Origin: Rhodoblastus sphagnicola
GTDB taxonomy: Bacteria; Pseudomonadota; Alphaproteobacteria; Rhizobiales; Beijerinckiaceae
Direction of reading: 5' to 3'
Length of the DNA stretch: 64,000 nt
Assembly: GCF_002937075.1 (NCBI RefSeq)
Contig: NZ_NHSJ01000129.1
Coordinates: 1-64,000, forward strand
This document shows positions 56,129-64,000 of this stretch, one piece after another (the stretch's first letter is position 1; each line of letters begins with the position of its first letter). The position numbers and the translations under genes were made by a program. The notes beneath the pieces were generated by a model that was given only the letters and a program-made list of their open reading frames with translations, made no database searches and was not told the origin of the DNA.

Positions 56129-56908
56129 TCACGGACTCATGAATGTCCCGCCATCGACCGAAAGAATCTGCCCGGTGATGTAGGACGCGGCCTCGCTGAG
56201 CAAAAAGCACACGGGCTTGGCCGATTCCTCCGGCGAGGTGAAGCGACCCATCGGAATGCGCGCGAGCATTTTGTCGCGGAACTTCTCGCCGCGGATCACC
56301 TCGGTCATTTCGGTCTCGACGAGGCCATAGCAGACCGCGTTGCAGCGGATGCCAAATTTCGCCCATTCCAGCGCCGCACTCATGGTGACGCCGAACAGGC
56401 CGGATTTGGCGGCGCTGTAATTGATCTGCCCGATCGTGCCCTTGCGGCCCGTCACCGAGGAAATGTTGACCACCGCCGCCGGCGCCTCGTCGCCCGCTTC
56501 ATGGCGGGAGATCACCGACCGTCCGAACGCCTGAAGCACGATATAGGGCCCGGTGAGATTCACGGAGATGACGTCCGACCATTGCTGCGCCGTCATCTTT
56601 TCCAGCATGGCCGGGCGGGTAATGCCGGCATTGTTGACCAGCCCGTGCAGCGCGCCGAATTTTTCTTTCGCCTCCGCCATCGCCTCCGCGACAAAGGCTT
56701 CGTCGGTGACGCTGCCCGCGCGAGTGAGAATGCGCGACGGCTCGAAATTTCTCGACGCCGCGTCCAGCGCATCGGCCTTGACGTCGATCATCACAAGATT
56801 GGCGCCAAGTTTTTGGGCGAGGTCGCAGATCGCGAGGCCGATGCCCTGGGCGGCGCCGGTGACGACGATGGTCCGCCCTTCGAGGCTCATGGGATTGATC
56901 ACAAACAT
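56129..56908 (-). CDS. SDR oxidoreductase (FabG-like)
   Basis: A 259-residue NAD(P)-dependent short-chain dehydrogenase with TGAAQGIG, NNAG and the catalytic YSAAK (Ser in NISSVTGRKG). It ends SYITGQILSVDGG as usual. ATG 56908 is chosen; ATG 56890 (MSLEGRTIVVTG) is equally possible. The frame extends upstream only into repeat DNA. It lies downstream of fdx on the same strand but is separated from it by a repeat block, so co-transcription with the bcr operon is uncertain. A 3-hydroxyacyl-CoA or ring alcohol substrate is plausible. Confidence 0.85.
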   Translation of the reverse strand: MFVINPMSLEGRTIVVTGAAQGIGLAICDLAQKLGANLVMIDVKADALDAASRNFEPSRILTRAGSVTDEAFVAEAMAEAKEKFGALHGLVNNAGITRPAMLEKMTAQQWSDVISVNLTGPYIVLQAFGRSVISRHEAGDEAPAAVVNISSVTGRKGTIGQINYSAAKSGLFGVTMSAALEWAKFGIRCNAVCYGLVETEMTEVIRGEKFRDKMLARIPMGRFTSPEESAKPVCFLLSEAASYITGQILSVDGGTFMSP

Positions 56909-56963
56909 CTCCGTCTCGCGGTTACTGTGCTCGGCAATAGGCCGCTGAAAAAGGCGTGTGTTG

Positions 56964-57083
56964 ATCCCCTCGTGCTTCGAGACGCAAGGCTCCGCCTTGC
57001 TCCTCAGCATGAGGGGATCAATGGAATCGAGTAGCCCTCATCCTGAGGAGCGCCTGAAAGGCGCGTCTCGAAGGACGAGGGCG
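56964..57083. repeat. Dispersed palindromic repeats, family 3 (inverted pair)
   Basis: Two hairpins, about 56964-57017 and 57034-57083, with the same CTCGTGCTTCGAGACGC and CTCAGCATGAGGGG halves seen at 44901-45022. They separate fdx from the SDR gene and could attenuate transcription. Confidence 0.75.
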
Positions 57084-57133
57084 CTGGGCGTCTCCTTCAG
57101 CAGCCTGCTCTCCAAGAGTCTCTGACCCGATGC

Positions 57134-57379
57134 TCAGGAATGCAGCGCGCTGTATTTGGCGAGCAACTCGTCGCGCGTTTCCTCGAAATCCGGGTTCTCC
57201 ACGATGCAATCGGCCGGGCAGACCGGCTTGCATTGCGGCTCGTCATGCGCGCCGACGCATTCGGTGCAACGCAGCGCGTCAATGATGAAAATCGGATCGC
57301 CGGCCTTGATCGCCTCGTTCGGGCAGGCCGACGGGCAAGCGTCGCAGGCGGTGCAATCCTCGTTGATCATCAGGGCCAT
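57134..57379 (-). CDS. 2[4Fe-4S] ferredoxin, electron donor of benzoyl-CoA reductase
   Basis: An 81-residue low-potential ferredoxin that delivers electrons to benzoyl-CoA reductase. The first cluster motif is CTACDACPSACP. The second is CTECVGAHDEPQCKPVCP, with the longer inter-cysteine loop of the Allochromatium/Thauera type. A C-terminal helix (FEETRDELLAKYSAL) is typical. It lies 12 bases after bcrD, as in the Thauera cluster. No ferredoxin-reducing 2-oxoglutarate oxidoreductase or Rnf genes are in the window. Confidence 0.93.
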   Translation of the reverse strand: MALMINEDCTACDACPSACPNEAIKAGDPIFIIDALRCTECVGAHDEPQCKPVCPADCIVENPDFEETRDELLAKYSALHS

Positions 57380-57391
57380 GGTCTTCTCCCG

Positions 57392-58231
57392 TCACGCCGC
57401 GCGTTTCGCGCCGAGGTTTTTGAGTTTTTCATGCCGGAACGCGCCCCACAGCGCGGCCCCGACGGCGCCGGCGTAGATGGCGTCACTGTGCGAAGCGATG
57501 GGAACCGACACCTTCTCGCGCGCCATCGCCTCCTTCATCGCCTCGACCAGGCCATCGTCGAGCGCGAGACCGCCGGTCATCTGGATGACGCCCTCAAGGC
57601 CGCCAATCGTCTTCAGCAATTTGGCGAGGCGGTCCGCCATCGAAGAGTGAATGCCTTTAAGGATGTTGGAGGCGGTGATGCCGCGCGACACCATGTTGAT
57701 GACGTCGGTCTCGGCCAGCACGGCGCAAATGCCCGAGACCTTTTCGGGATTGTCCGCCTGTTTTGACAGCGCGCCGATTTCGTCCTGGGCGATACCGAGA
57801 TAGCGCGCGATATTTTCCAGAAACTGGCCGGAGCCGGAGGCGCATTGGCTGGTCATCTTGTAGTTCAAGACTTTGCCATGCGCGTCGATGCGAATGGCGC
57901 GGCCGTGCAGGGCGCCGCAATCGAGCACGGCGCGGGCCTCCGGCTGGAGATAGATGGCGCCGCGCGCATGCGTGGTCATGGAATAGAAGTGACCGGTGTG
58001 GAACGGGATGGATTCGCCATCGCCGGTGGTGGCGCAATAAGCCACGTCCTTGCGCGAAAAACCGGCTTCGCCGAGCAGATCGTCGTAAACGCCGGCGGCG
58101 AGCGCGAGCGGATCGCGCTGGCGCAGACGTTCGCAGCGCCACGAAATCAGCTTTTCATCGGCGCCGTCCACGTCGAACAGCGCGACTTTGACGGCGCCGG
58201 CGCCGATATCAATTCCAGCGGTGATGGTCAT
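57392..58231 (-). CDS. bcrD: Benzoyl-CoA reductase subunit D (ATPase)
   Basis: One of two ASKHA-fold ATPase subunits that drive electrons onto the aromatic ring (BadG in R. palustris); 279 residues. The phosphate loops are AGIDIGAGAVKVALFD and CGALHGRAIRI, and the cluster-bridging cysteine region is TSQCASGSGQFLENIARYLG with a second Cys in GICAVLAETDVIN. These hold the [4Fe-4S] cluster shared with BcrA. Spacing to bcrA is 11 bases. The gene order C-B-A-D is that of class I, ATP-dependent reductases. Confidence 0.95.
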   Translation of the reverse strand: MTITAGIDIGAGAVKVALFDVDGADEKLISWRCERLRQRDPLALAAGVYDDLLGEAGFSRKDVAYCATTGDGESIPFHTGHFYSMTTHARGAIYLQPEARAVLDCGALHGRAIRIDAHGKVLNYKMTSQCASGSGQFLENIARYLGIAQDEIGALSKQADNPEKVSGICAVLAETDVINMVSRGITASNILKGIHSSMADRLAKLLKTIGGLEGVIQMTGGLALDDGLVEAMKEAMAREKVSVPIASHSDAIYAGAVGAALWGAFRHEKLKNLGAKRAA

Positions 58232-58242
58232 GAAAAGCTCCT

Positions 58243-59556
58243 TCAGGCGTCAACCGCGCGTCGCGCGAATTCGGCGGCGCCGAGCGCGCCGGTGTAGATG
58301 GAATCCGGGTTGATGTTGATGACGACGTCGCCGTAATTCTCCTTGATGAGCTGGCGCAACTCGCGCACGGCGGCATCGTTCTTGGCGACGCCGCCGGTGA
58401 AGGTGAACTCGTCGGTGACGCCGCCCGAGCGCGAGATGATCGACATGGCGCGCAGCATGATGGCGCGATGCAGACCGGCCAGAATGTCCTCGCGTTTTTC
58501 GCCAAGGGAAAGGCGGTCGCGCAATTCGGCGCCGGCGAACACGGTGCAGGTCGAGTTGATGCGCGCCGGCTTGTTCGATTGCATGGCGAGCGGCCCGAGT
58601 TCGTGCAGGCCCATGTTCATTTCGTCGGCGATATAGCCGAGATAGCGCCCGCAACCCGCCGCGCAGCGGTCGTTCATCTGGAAATTCTCGACGATGCCGC
58701 TTGCGTCGACCTGAATGCCCTTGGTGTCCTGCCCGCCAATATCCAGCACCGTGCGGGTCTTGGGATACATCATATGCGCGCCGAGGCCGTGGCACAGGAT
58801 TTCCGAGCGGATGTGTTCCTTCGAGAACGGCAGGGTGACGCGGCCATAGCCGGTGCCGACCAAATAGGTTTCGGCAAGCTCGATGCCAAGGCTGCCCTCA
58901 ATCGCCGTCGTCAGGCTCGCCGCGTCGCCGGAGAGCGCCTTGGTGTCGCCGAGCACGCGGGCCATGGCGCGGCGGAACTTGTCGTCGAGATCGCCCGACG
59001 GCGGGCGGTTCTCGACATCGATGATCGACTTGTCATAGGCGTTGAGCAGCATGTCATGGCCAACGCCCGCCTCTTTCGCAATCGCTTCGGCATGGACATG
59101 AAAGCGCGAACCGGCGATATCGCGAAAGAAATCCGACTTGCGCTTGGCGCCCGGCGCGTAAAGCTCGGGCGCCTCCTTGCGCAGGCGCAGGAAAATTTCG
59201 CCCAGCGCTTCGCGCAGGCTGTCGCCGACCTTGGCGAAACGCTCCGCCTTCAACTGGTCGATGCAGGTGACTTCGAGATCGGTCAGTTGCTCGAGAAATT
59301 GCTCCAGGCGAAAACCGCGTTCGAGCGCGGCCAAAAACTCGTCGAAACGATGCGCCCCGCCGTCGAGATCGGTCAGCGCGCGGCGGAACAGAGTGAAGCG
59401 GCCGTCAACGCGCGCCTCCTCGCTGGCCACGCGCGCGGCCGTGGCGTAATTGGAGCGGGAATTGGTGATCCCGCGCCCTAAAACATGCTGGTTTTCGTCG
59501 AGCAACACCGCCTTGGTGGTGGTGGAGCCAAGGTCGATTCCAATGAATGTGCGCAT
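58243..59556 (-). CDS. bcrA: Benzoyl-CoA reductase subunit A (ATPase)
   Basis: Larger ATPase subunit (BadF in R. palustris), 437 residues. It opens [20 protein letters not shown], the ASKHA phosphate-1 loop. An insertion of about 150 residues relative to BcrD follows, then [15 protein letters not shown] and the cluster motif [14 protein letters not shown], with a second Cys in [13 protein letters not shown] hydrolysis here lowers the redox potential of the electron sent to BcrBC. It is nine bases from bcrB. All expected cysteines are present. Confidence 0.95.
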   Translation of the reverse strand: MRTFIGIDLGSTTTKAVLLDENQHVLGRGITNSRSNYATAARVASEEARVDGRFTLFRRALTDLDGGAHRFDEFLAALERGFRLEQFLEQLTDLEVTCIDQLKAERFAKVGDSLREALGEIFLRLRKEAPELYAPGAKRKSDFFRDIAGSRFHVHAEAIAKEAGVGHDMLLNAYDKSIIDVENRPPSGDLDDKFRRAMARVLGDTKALSGDAASLTTAIEGSLGIELAETYLVGTGYGRVTLPFSKEHIRSEILCHGLGAHMMYPKTRTVLDIGGQDTKGIQVDASGIVENFQMNDRCAAGCGRYLGYIADEMNMGLHELGPLAMQSNKPARINSTCTVFAGAELRDRLSLGEKREDILAGLHRAIMLRAMSIISRSGGVTDEFTFTGGVAKNDAAVRELRQLIKENYGDVVININPDSIYTGALGAAEFARRAVDA

Positions 59557-59565
59557 ATTGGCTCC

Positions 59566-60876
59566 TTACGCGGCGGCGGATGACGACCGTTTCTGCTCGA
59601 TCATCTGGAAATAGGATTCGAGACGGTTTTTCACGTTGGCCGCCGAGAAATAGCGGGGGTCCACCAGATCGGTTTCGATGAAGGCGGCGGGTTTTCCCGT
59701 GCGCTTCTCCACCTCGCGCATCATCAACAATTGGCCGGCGGAAAAACTGTTGCAGCTCTTGATCGAATTGATCAGCAGCCCGTCCGCCTCATATTCGTTG
59801 ATATAATTGGCGAGCATGTCCACGCGCATCGGCAGGTTGCGGTTGGTGTAGACATTCAGGCAATATTCCGCGAGCGATTCCAGCGGGTTGTCGGCATCGT
59901 GGCGGAAACCATAATCATAGGTGCCGCCGACCTTGGTGTAGCTCGACGCCACCACCACCGCGCCTTCGTCATAGAACATTTTCCAGAACTGGCGGAAGTG
60001 CGTGTAGTTCGGCGGCCCCTCGACGACGAGCCGATATTTCTCGCGGGGCATGTCGCCATCGGGCGTCACCGGCCCCTTGCCGAGGCGAATGCGTTCTTCC
60101 ACTTCCTCGCGTAAAAACTTGTAATATTCGATGGCGTCGTCGGTGCCGCGGAAGGCGCCAAAGATAGGGCCGACATAATAGATGCCGCCGAAATAGGCGT
60201 CGATCGGCGACGGCTTGTTTTTGGCGCTTTGCAGCACCCAGAGGTGATCGTCCTCCGCCTTGGCCGAGCGGCGCAGATTTTCGCGCAAGCGGTCAATGTC
60301 GAATTTCACGCCGGAGACGCGCTCCAGCGTCGGGATCACGTCCTGCTTGAGTTGCTTGACCATATACTGGATCATCTCGGGCGTGATCTTGCCATCTCCG
60401 AGATAGGGCGTGTGCAGCATGACGGTTTCGCACTTGTACTGCTCGCGCAGCAGCTCGAACCATTTCATGAAGGTGAAGCAACCGGTGTAGGACAGCAGCA
60501 GCACGTCGGGGTCGGGCATGCGGCGCCCGTTTGGCCCGATATTGCCCTTGGCCATCATGCCGATGTCGGATTTCACATAGGTGCAGACATCCTCGGAATG
60601 GCCGATCTTTTCGGATTCCAGCACATAGGGTCCGCTCTGCTTGCGCAGGCCCGATTGAATGGCGTTCACTTCAGGCAGGTTGTTGACCATATCGAAACAC
60701 ATGATCAGTTCGTTGAGATTGCCGGGCACGAAAGTCGCGCACACCTTCTCGCCGCTTTGCGGCGCGTCGGACAGGCGGTCGTAATGGCGCGCCAGCATGT
60801 CCTTCTGCTTGGACATCGACGCGTCGCGAATGATTTCCGCCGGGGCGGAATTGGGTCGAATGATCGTCGTGCTCAT
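59566..60876 (-). CDS. bcrB: Benzoyl-CoA reductase subunit B
   Basis: Together with BcrC this subunit binds benzoyl-CoA and carries [4Fe-4S] clusters at the ring-reduction site (BadE in R. palustris). The 436-residue protein belongs to the HgdB/BcrB family, with Cys in EKVCATFVPGN, LSYTGCFTFMKW and INSIKSCNSFSAG. ATG 60876 overlaps the bcrC stop in an ATGA; a longer frame upstream has no homology. Length agrees with Thauera and R. palustris counterparts. Confidence 0.95.
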   Translation of the reverse strand: MSTTIIRPNSAPAEIIRDASMSKQKDMLARHYDRLSDAPQSGEKVCATFVPGNLNELIMCFDMVNNLPEVNAIQSGLRKQSGPYVLESEKIGHSEDVCTYVKSDIGMMAKGNIGPNGRRMPDPDVLLLSYTGCFTFMKWFELLREQYKCETVMLHTPYLGDGKITPEMIQYMVKQLKQDVIPTLERVSGVKFDIDRLRENLRRSAKAEDDHLWVLQSAKNKPSPIDAYFGGIYYVGPIFGAFRGTDDAIEYYKFLREEVEERIRLGKGPVTPDGDMPREKYRLVVEGPPNYTHFRQFWKMFYDEGAVVVASSYTKVGGTYDYGFRHDADNPLESLAEYCLNVYTNRNLPMRVDMLANYINEYEADGLLINSIKSCNSFSAGQLLMMREVEKRTGKPAAFIETDLVDPRYFSAANVKNRLESYFQMIEQKRSSSAAA

Positions 60877-62057
60877 TGTCCGCTCCACAGTTTGATGGAA
60901 TCCGCAAAGGTGCCGGCCTGCTCGCGCACCGGCTGCATCTGTCCGGTGTTTTCGGCGTATTTGAAGCCGATATAGGGAATGTTGGCGGCCTTGAGCGCCG
61001 CCTGCAGCATGGGGCGATCCAGCAACGCCGGATCGCAAAAGCTGGGCATGGCGAAGATCACGCCCTCGGCGCCATTTTCGCGCACGCTGTCAACGAGATA
61101 CTTGCCCTTGAGCGCGACGTTCGGCTCGTATTTCGGCGCGATCGACTTGGAATCATTTATGTAGGCGCGCGAAAGATTTTCCAGCGGATCGCCTTGCGTG
61201 GCGACCTCGGATTTCTCCCAGCGGTTCACGACGAGAAAATCGTCATCGACGATATAGCAGCCGGCCAGTTCGATGCTCTTGATGAGGTTCAGCGGCGGCT
61301 GCTCGCAGAACACGCCGGACAGCACGATGCGGCTGTTGTCCTTCATCGGCCGGTCGGACTGGCGCGCCAGCCGCATGTAGTCGACGAGCATCGCATTGTG
61401 CTCCTCGACCGGCAGCAGCAGGCCCGCCCGCATCAGCAGATAGACTTCCGACGCGGGCAGGTTCCACGGCATGTCCGCGCGCAGCTGGTACACTTCGCGC
61501 ACGAGGCGCCGGTTCTCGTTGAACAGGGCGATGGAGGCGCGGATATCGTCGTCGGCGATCGGCCTGCCGACAATATGTTCGAGAAACTCACGAAGCTCTT
61601 TCAGCTCCTGCGCGTAAAACGGAACGCCGATGTCGGGCGAAAAATTCTGCGGCAGGTCGAGATAGCGCGCCGGCGTTTGCGGGAACATCAGCTTCCACAT
61701 GCCCGACAGGTTGCGGATCACGTCGCAGATTGACGGGAACAACATGCCATCGACAAAGTCGAGCCGGGCCGAGACGCCCAGTTCTATCGTGGAGCGGGGA
61801 ATGCGGCAGATGTAGCTCTGATAATAGGCGTCGCCGTGGATGACTTCGAGTTGGTCGCCGCCGCCAAGTATGGCGATGGGCAGGCAGCCGGCGGCATGGA
61901 CGAGTTCGCGCGGCGCGTAATAGGGCAGAAAGCCGATGACCTTTCGTCCGGGCTTGGCCGCCTTCCAGGCGCGCTGAGCTTCGAAGTGCAAGTCGGAGAA
62001 CAGCGCCTCGCAGCGCTCAATGATGTGCGCCGTCGTCGGCGTCGCCAGATCGAGCAT
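60873..62057 (-). CDS. bcrC: Benzoyl-CoA reductase subunit C
   Basis: Second subunit of the substrate-reducing half (BadD in R. palustris), 394 residues of the HgdB/BcrC family. Family blocks include GRKVIGFLPYYAPRELVHAA, the conserved Cys in VHAAGCLPIAI, SYICRIPRSTIELG, and LSGVFCEQPP with a conserved Cys. ATG 62057 lies one base after the dch stop; its ribosome-binding site (GGAAGGAT) lies inside dch, so translation is coupled. The product of the complex is cyclohexa-1,5-diene-1-carbonyl-CoA, the substrate of Dch. Confidence 0.95.
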   Translation of the reverse strand: MLDLATPTTAHIIERCEALFSDLHFEAQRAWKAAKPGRKVIGFLPYYAPRELVHAAGCLPIAILGGGDQLEVIHGDAYYQSYICRIPRSTIELGVSARLDFVDGMLFPSICDVIRNLSGMWKLMFPQTPARYLDLPQNFSPDIGVPFYAQELKELREFLEHIVGRPIADDDIRASIALFNENRRLVREVYQLRADMPWNLPASEVYLLMRAGLLLPVEEHNAMLVDYMRLARQSDRPMKDNSRIVLSGVFCEQPPLNLIKSIELAGCYIVDDDFLVVNRWEKSEVATQGDPLENLSRAYINDSKSIAPKYEPNVALKGKYLVDSVRENGAEGVIFAMPSFCDPALLDRPMLQAALKAANIPYIGFKYAENTGQMQPVREQAGTFADSIKLWSGQ

Positions 62058-62058
62058 G

Positions 62059-62826
62059 TTATTGATCCTTCCACCGTGTCTCGCGCTTTTCGATGAAGGC
62101 GGTGAGGCCTTCGACCGCATCGTGCGTTTGCATGAGTTCGTTCAGATAAAGCTCTTCCACCGCCGCCAGTTTTGTCGCGACGCGCGCGGAAAAATCGAGA
62201 CGGGCGGCGCGCGTAGCAAAGCGCAGCGCGTTGGCGCTTTTTCGCGCCAGATGCGCGTCGAAATAGTCCAGCGCCGCCGCTTCGGGATTGTCGCTGAGGC
62301 CGTTGATCAGCCCCATGTCGTAAGCCTCGATGCCCGTGATCGAGCGCCCGGACAGCAGCAAATCCTCGGCCGCCGCCCGCGTGATGCGCTCGGTGAGCAG
62401 GCAGGAGGCGGCGGGCGCGAAAACCCCGAGCGCAATTTCGGGCTGCCCCAGCCGCGTATCCGGCGCCGCGAACAGCAAATGCGCGGCGCTCGCCAGTTCC
62501 AAGCCGCCACCGAGGCATTGCCCGCGCAACGCGACCAGCACCGGAATCGGCGACTTGAGAACGTCGAGGATCAGCGCGTGAAAACCGCCGAGCATGGCGG
62601 CGCATTTTTCGGGTAGATGCTCCTCGACGCTGGCGCCGAAACTGAAATGCGGGCCGGAAGCATCGATCAGCACGCCACGCAGCGAGGCATTGGCGCAATG
62701 CGTTGCGAAAGCGGCCCTGAGCGCGGCGATCATTTCGGCGTCGAGCACATTGGCCTTGGGGCGGTCGAGACGCAGGCGCAGCAGCTTGCCGTCACGCTCG
62801 ATCCAGACGGACAGGGAGCCGCTCAT
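62059..62826 (-). CDS. dch: Cyclohexa-1,5-diene-1-carbonyl-CoA hydratase
   Basis: A 255-residue crotonase-family hydratase that adds water to the dienoyl-CoA made by benzoyl-CoA reductase, giving 6-hydroxycyclohex-1-ene-1-carbonyl-CoA. It has GQCLGGGLELASAAHLLFAA and TRLGQPEIALGVFAP with a glutamate in each; the oxyanion hole is FSFGASVEEH. This is the Dch pattern of Thauera and Magnetospirillum, not R. palustris BadK. It overlaps the oah stop by four bases and precedes bcrC by one. Confidence 0.93.
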   Translation of the reverse strand: MSGSLSVWIERDGKLLRLRLDRPKANVLDAEMIAALRAAFATHCANASLRGVLIDASGPHFSFGASVEEHLPEKCAAMLGGFHALILDVLKSPIPVLVALRGQCLGGGLELASAAHLLFAAPDTRLGQPEIALGVFAPAASCLLTERITRAAAEDLLLSGRSITGIEAYDMGLINGLSDNPEAAALDYFDAHLARKSANALRFATRAARLDFSARVATKLAAVEELYLNELMQTHDAVEGLTAFIEKRETRWKDQ

Positions 62827-63920
62827 GCTTTTGCCTTGGGAATGAGGGCTTCAATCATCGCCTCGGTCCACGGCGCGCCCTTGGCAAGCTGCTGGCGCAG
62901 CGCGACGAAATCGATCTCGCGCTCGTTCTTCGGCCCTTCGTTGAAGGCGCGGAATCCCGTGCGCGCCTCGGTCATCATGTTCAGCGCCAGCCACGCCCGG
63001 CTGTTCTCCTTATTGCGGTTCCAGGCCTCGATCTTCGGTTTGCGCAACTCCTCAAAACTCTTGGTCAGGCATTCCGGGAAGGTGACCAGCAGCTTTGCAC
63101 AGAGCGCCTCGACCTTGGCGTCGAGCAGCGCCAAATCCACCGCGCCGCGCGCCAACAGCGCCTTGCCCTTGGCCAGCGCCTCGCCGGTTTTGGCTTCGCC
63201 GTGGACGATGCGGCCGTATTCGTCGAGGTAGCGCTCGGTCTCGACCAGCGGATTGGCCACGAACTTGCCGTCCACCTTCAGGCCGGGAACGATGTCGAGG
63301 CAGATGCCGAGACGATAGGCCTTGTGCGCCGACCACGGCTCGCACAGCGTGCCCGATTCCATCGCCCGCTCGGCGCCAACCATCAGCGGCAAAAAGTCCG
63401 TCGCGCCGCCGATGGCCGCCGAACCGTGCTTGGGACCGGCTTGGCCGAAGCGCGCAAGGTCCTGGGCGATGGTGAAATCGCAGGCCATGCCGATCTCCTG
63501 GCCGCCGCCGATCCGCATCCCGTTGACGCGCGCGATCACCGGCTTGTCGCAGCCGAGGATGGCCGAGACCATGTCGTTGAACAGCCGCATGTACTGGCGG
63601 TATTCCTGCGGGTTGCCGGCGTAATATTCGGCATATTCCTTGGTGTTGCCGCCGGTGCAGAACGCCTTGTCGCCGACGCCGGTGAAAACGACCGCCACGA
63701 CGTCGCGGGCGTTGGAGGCCGCACGGAAGGCGCGGATCACACCCTTGACCATGTCGGTGGTGTAGGAATTGAACTGGCTGGGATTATCGAGCCAAATCCA
63801 CGCGTTATAAAGCCCCTCGGCGATTGCGCCGTCGGGCCTGCGCGCCGGCCGTTTCTCAAAAATCACGCCGGGAACCGCCTCCATCGGCGTGACGTCGTGA
63901 TCAACCAAGGCTTTCGACAT
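62823..63920 (-). CDS. oah: 6-Oxocyclohex-1-ene-1-carbonyl-CoA hydrolase (BamA/Oah)
   Basis: Hydrolytic ring opening to 3-hydroxypimelyl-CoA; 365 residues, much longer than ordinary crotonases, as expected for BamA/Oah. Diagnostic blocks are AFCTGGNTKEYAEYYAGNPQ, NGMRIGGGQEIGMACDFTIA and FGQAGPKHGSAAIGGATDFL. ATG 63920 has GGAG seven bases upstream. It is the first gene of the oah-dch-bcrCBAD-fdx run as far as visible; only 80 bases lie upstream in the window, without a recognised operator. BamA is a widely used marker of anaerobic aromatic degradation. Confidence 0.96.
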   Translation of the reverse strand: MSKALVDHDVTPMEAVPGVIFEKRPARRPDGAIAEGLYNAWIWLDNPSQFNSYTTDMVKGVIRAFRAASNARDVVAVVFTGVGDKAFCTGGNTKEYAEYYAGNPQEYRQYMRLFNDMVSAILGCDKPVIARVNGMRIGGGQEIGMACDFTIAQDLARFGQAGPKHGSAAIGGATDFLPLMVGAERAMESGTLCEPWSAHKAYRLGICLDIVPGLKVDGKFVANPLVETERYLDEYGRIVHGEAKTGEALAKGKALLARGAVDLALLDAKVEALCAKLLVTFPECLTKSFEELRKPKIEAWNRNKENSRAWLALNMMTEARTGFRAFNEGPKNEREIDFVALRQQLAKGAPWTEAMIEALIPKAKA

Positions 63921-64000
63921 TGACGTCTCCAAAATCAAAAAGACAAACGGCGCGCAGGGGGGCGTAAAAGGCGTGAGGGCCGGCGTGGCGAAGCGCGGTC

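Overview
The window is GC-rich chromosomal DNA from an alphaproteobacterium, probably a member of the Hyphomicrobiales (Rhizobiales). The reasons are the rimP-nusA-ylxR-infB order, the FNR/CRP-type and BadM/BadR-like control of aromatic genes, and short dispersed palindromes of the kind common in that order. A Tat-exported uptake hydrogenase and an oxygen-sensitive ring reductase point to a life with anoxic phases. A purple non-sulphur relative such as Rhodoblastus is a reasonable guess, but no photosynthesis gene lies here and the genus cannot be fixed.

Layout. 0-3.5 kb: the infB, ylxR, nusA, rimP operon on the minus strand, with a terminator-like hairpin in its leader. 3.7-11.6 kb: unrelated single genes (L,D-transpeptidase, a drug-efflux type MFS protein, a tyrosine phenol-lyase-like enzyme, an arylsulfatase, a GNAT) and the wreck of a glycosyltransferase gene. 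11.8-23.9 kb: cell-surface polysaccharide genes (two family-2 glycosyltransferases, GT-C type membrane enzymes, GtrA and flippase-like proteins, and a translationally coupled kinase/HAD/nucleotidyltransferase trio) with an orphan Flp pilin gene inside. 23.9-26.9 kb: [NiFe] hydrogenase small and large subunit genes in unusual divergent orientation. 27-28 kb: a membrane-anchored methyltransferase.

28.6-64 kb is an aromatic and alicyclic acid catabolic island. It starts with a six-gene operon (two crotonase-fold enzymes, two SDRs, an acyl-CoA dehydrogenase and an aromatic acid symporter) paired with a TetR repressor; the substrate is unknown. Next come molybdenum-cofactor genes (xdhC-like and a mocA fusion) and the 4-hydroxybenzoyl-CoA reductase operon hcrCAB behind a perfect FNR-type box, followed by a MarR regulator, an aryl-CoA ligase and an atypical SDR. 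Then had, a fadJ-like gene and a thiolase, an Rrf2 regulator, two GNAT genes around a second aryl-CoA ligase, a hydrolase-thioesterase-BoxR/BzdR-type regulator operon, and finally oah-dch-bcrCBAD-fdx, the Thauera-type benzoyl-CoA reductase operon.

Together these genes encode activation of benzoate and 4-hydroxybenzoate, removal of the 4-hydroxyl group, ATP-driven dearomatisation of benzoyl-CoA, and conversion through dienoyl-CoA, 6-hydroxy- and 6-oxocyclohexenoyl-CoA to 3-hydroxypimelyl-CoA. The last product can go on to glutaryl-CoA plus acetyl-CoA. Three 28-bp look-alike operators link had, the second ligase and the hydrolase/GNAT region. The chemistry is Thauera-like, while the hcr gene order and part of the regulator set resemble Rhodopseudomonas palustris.
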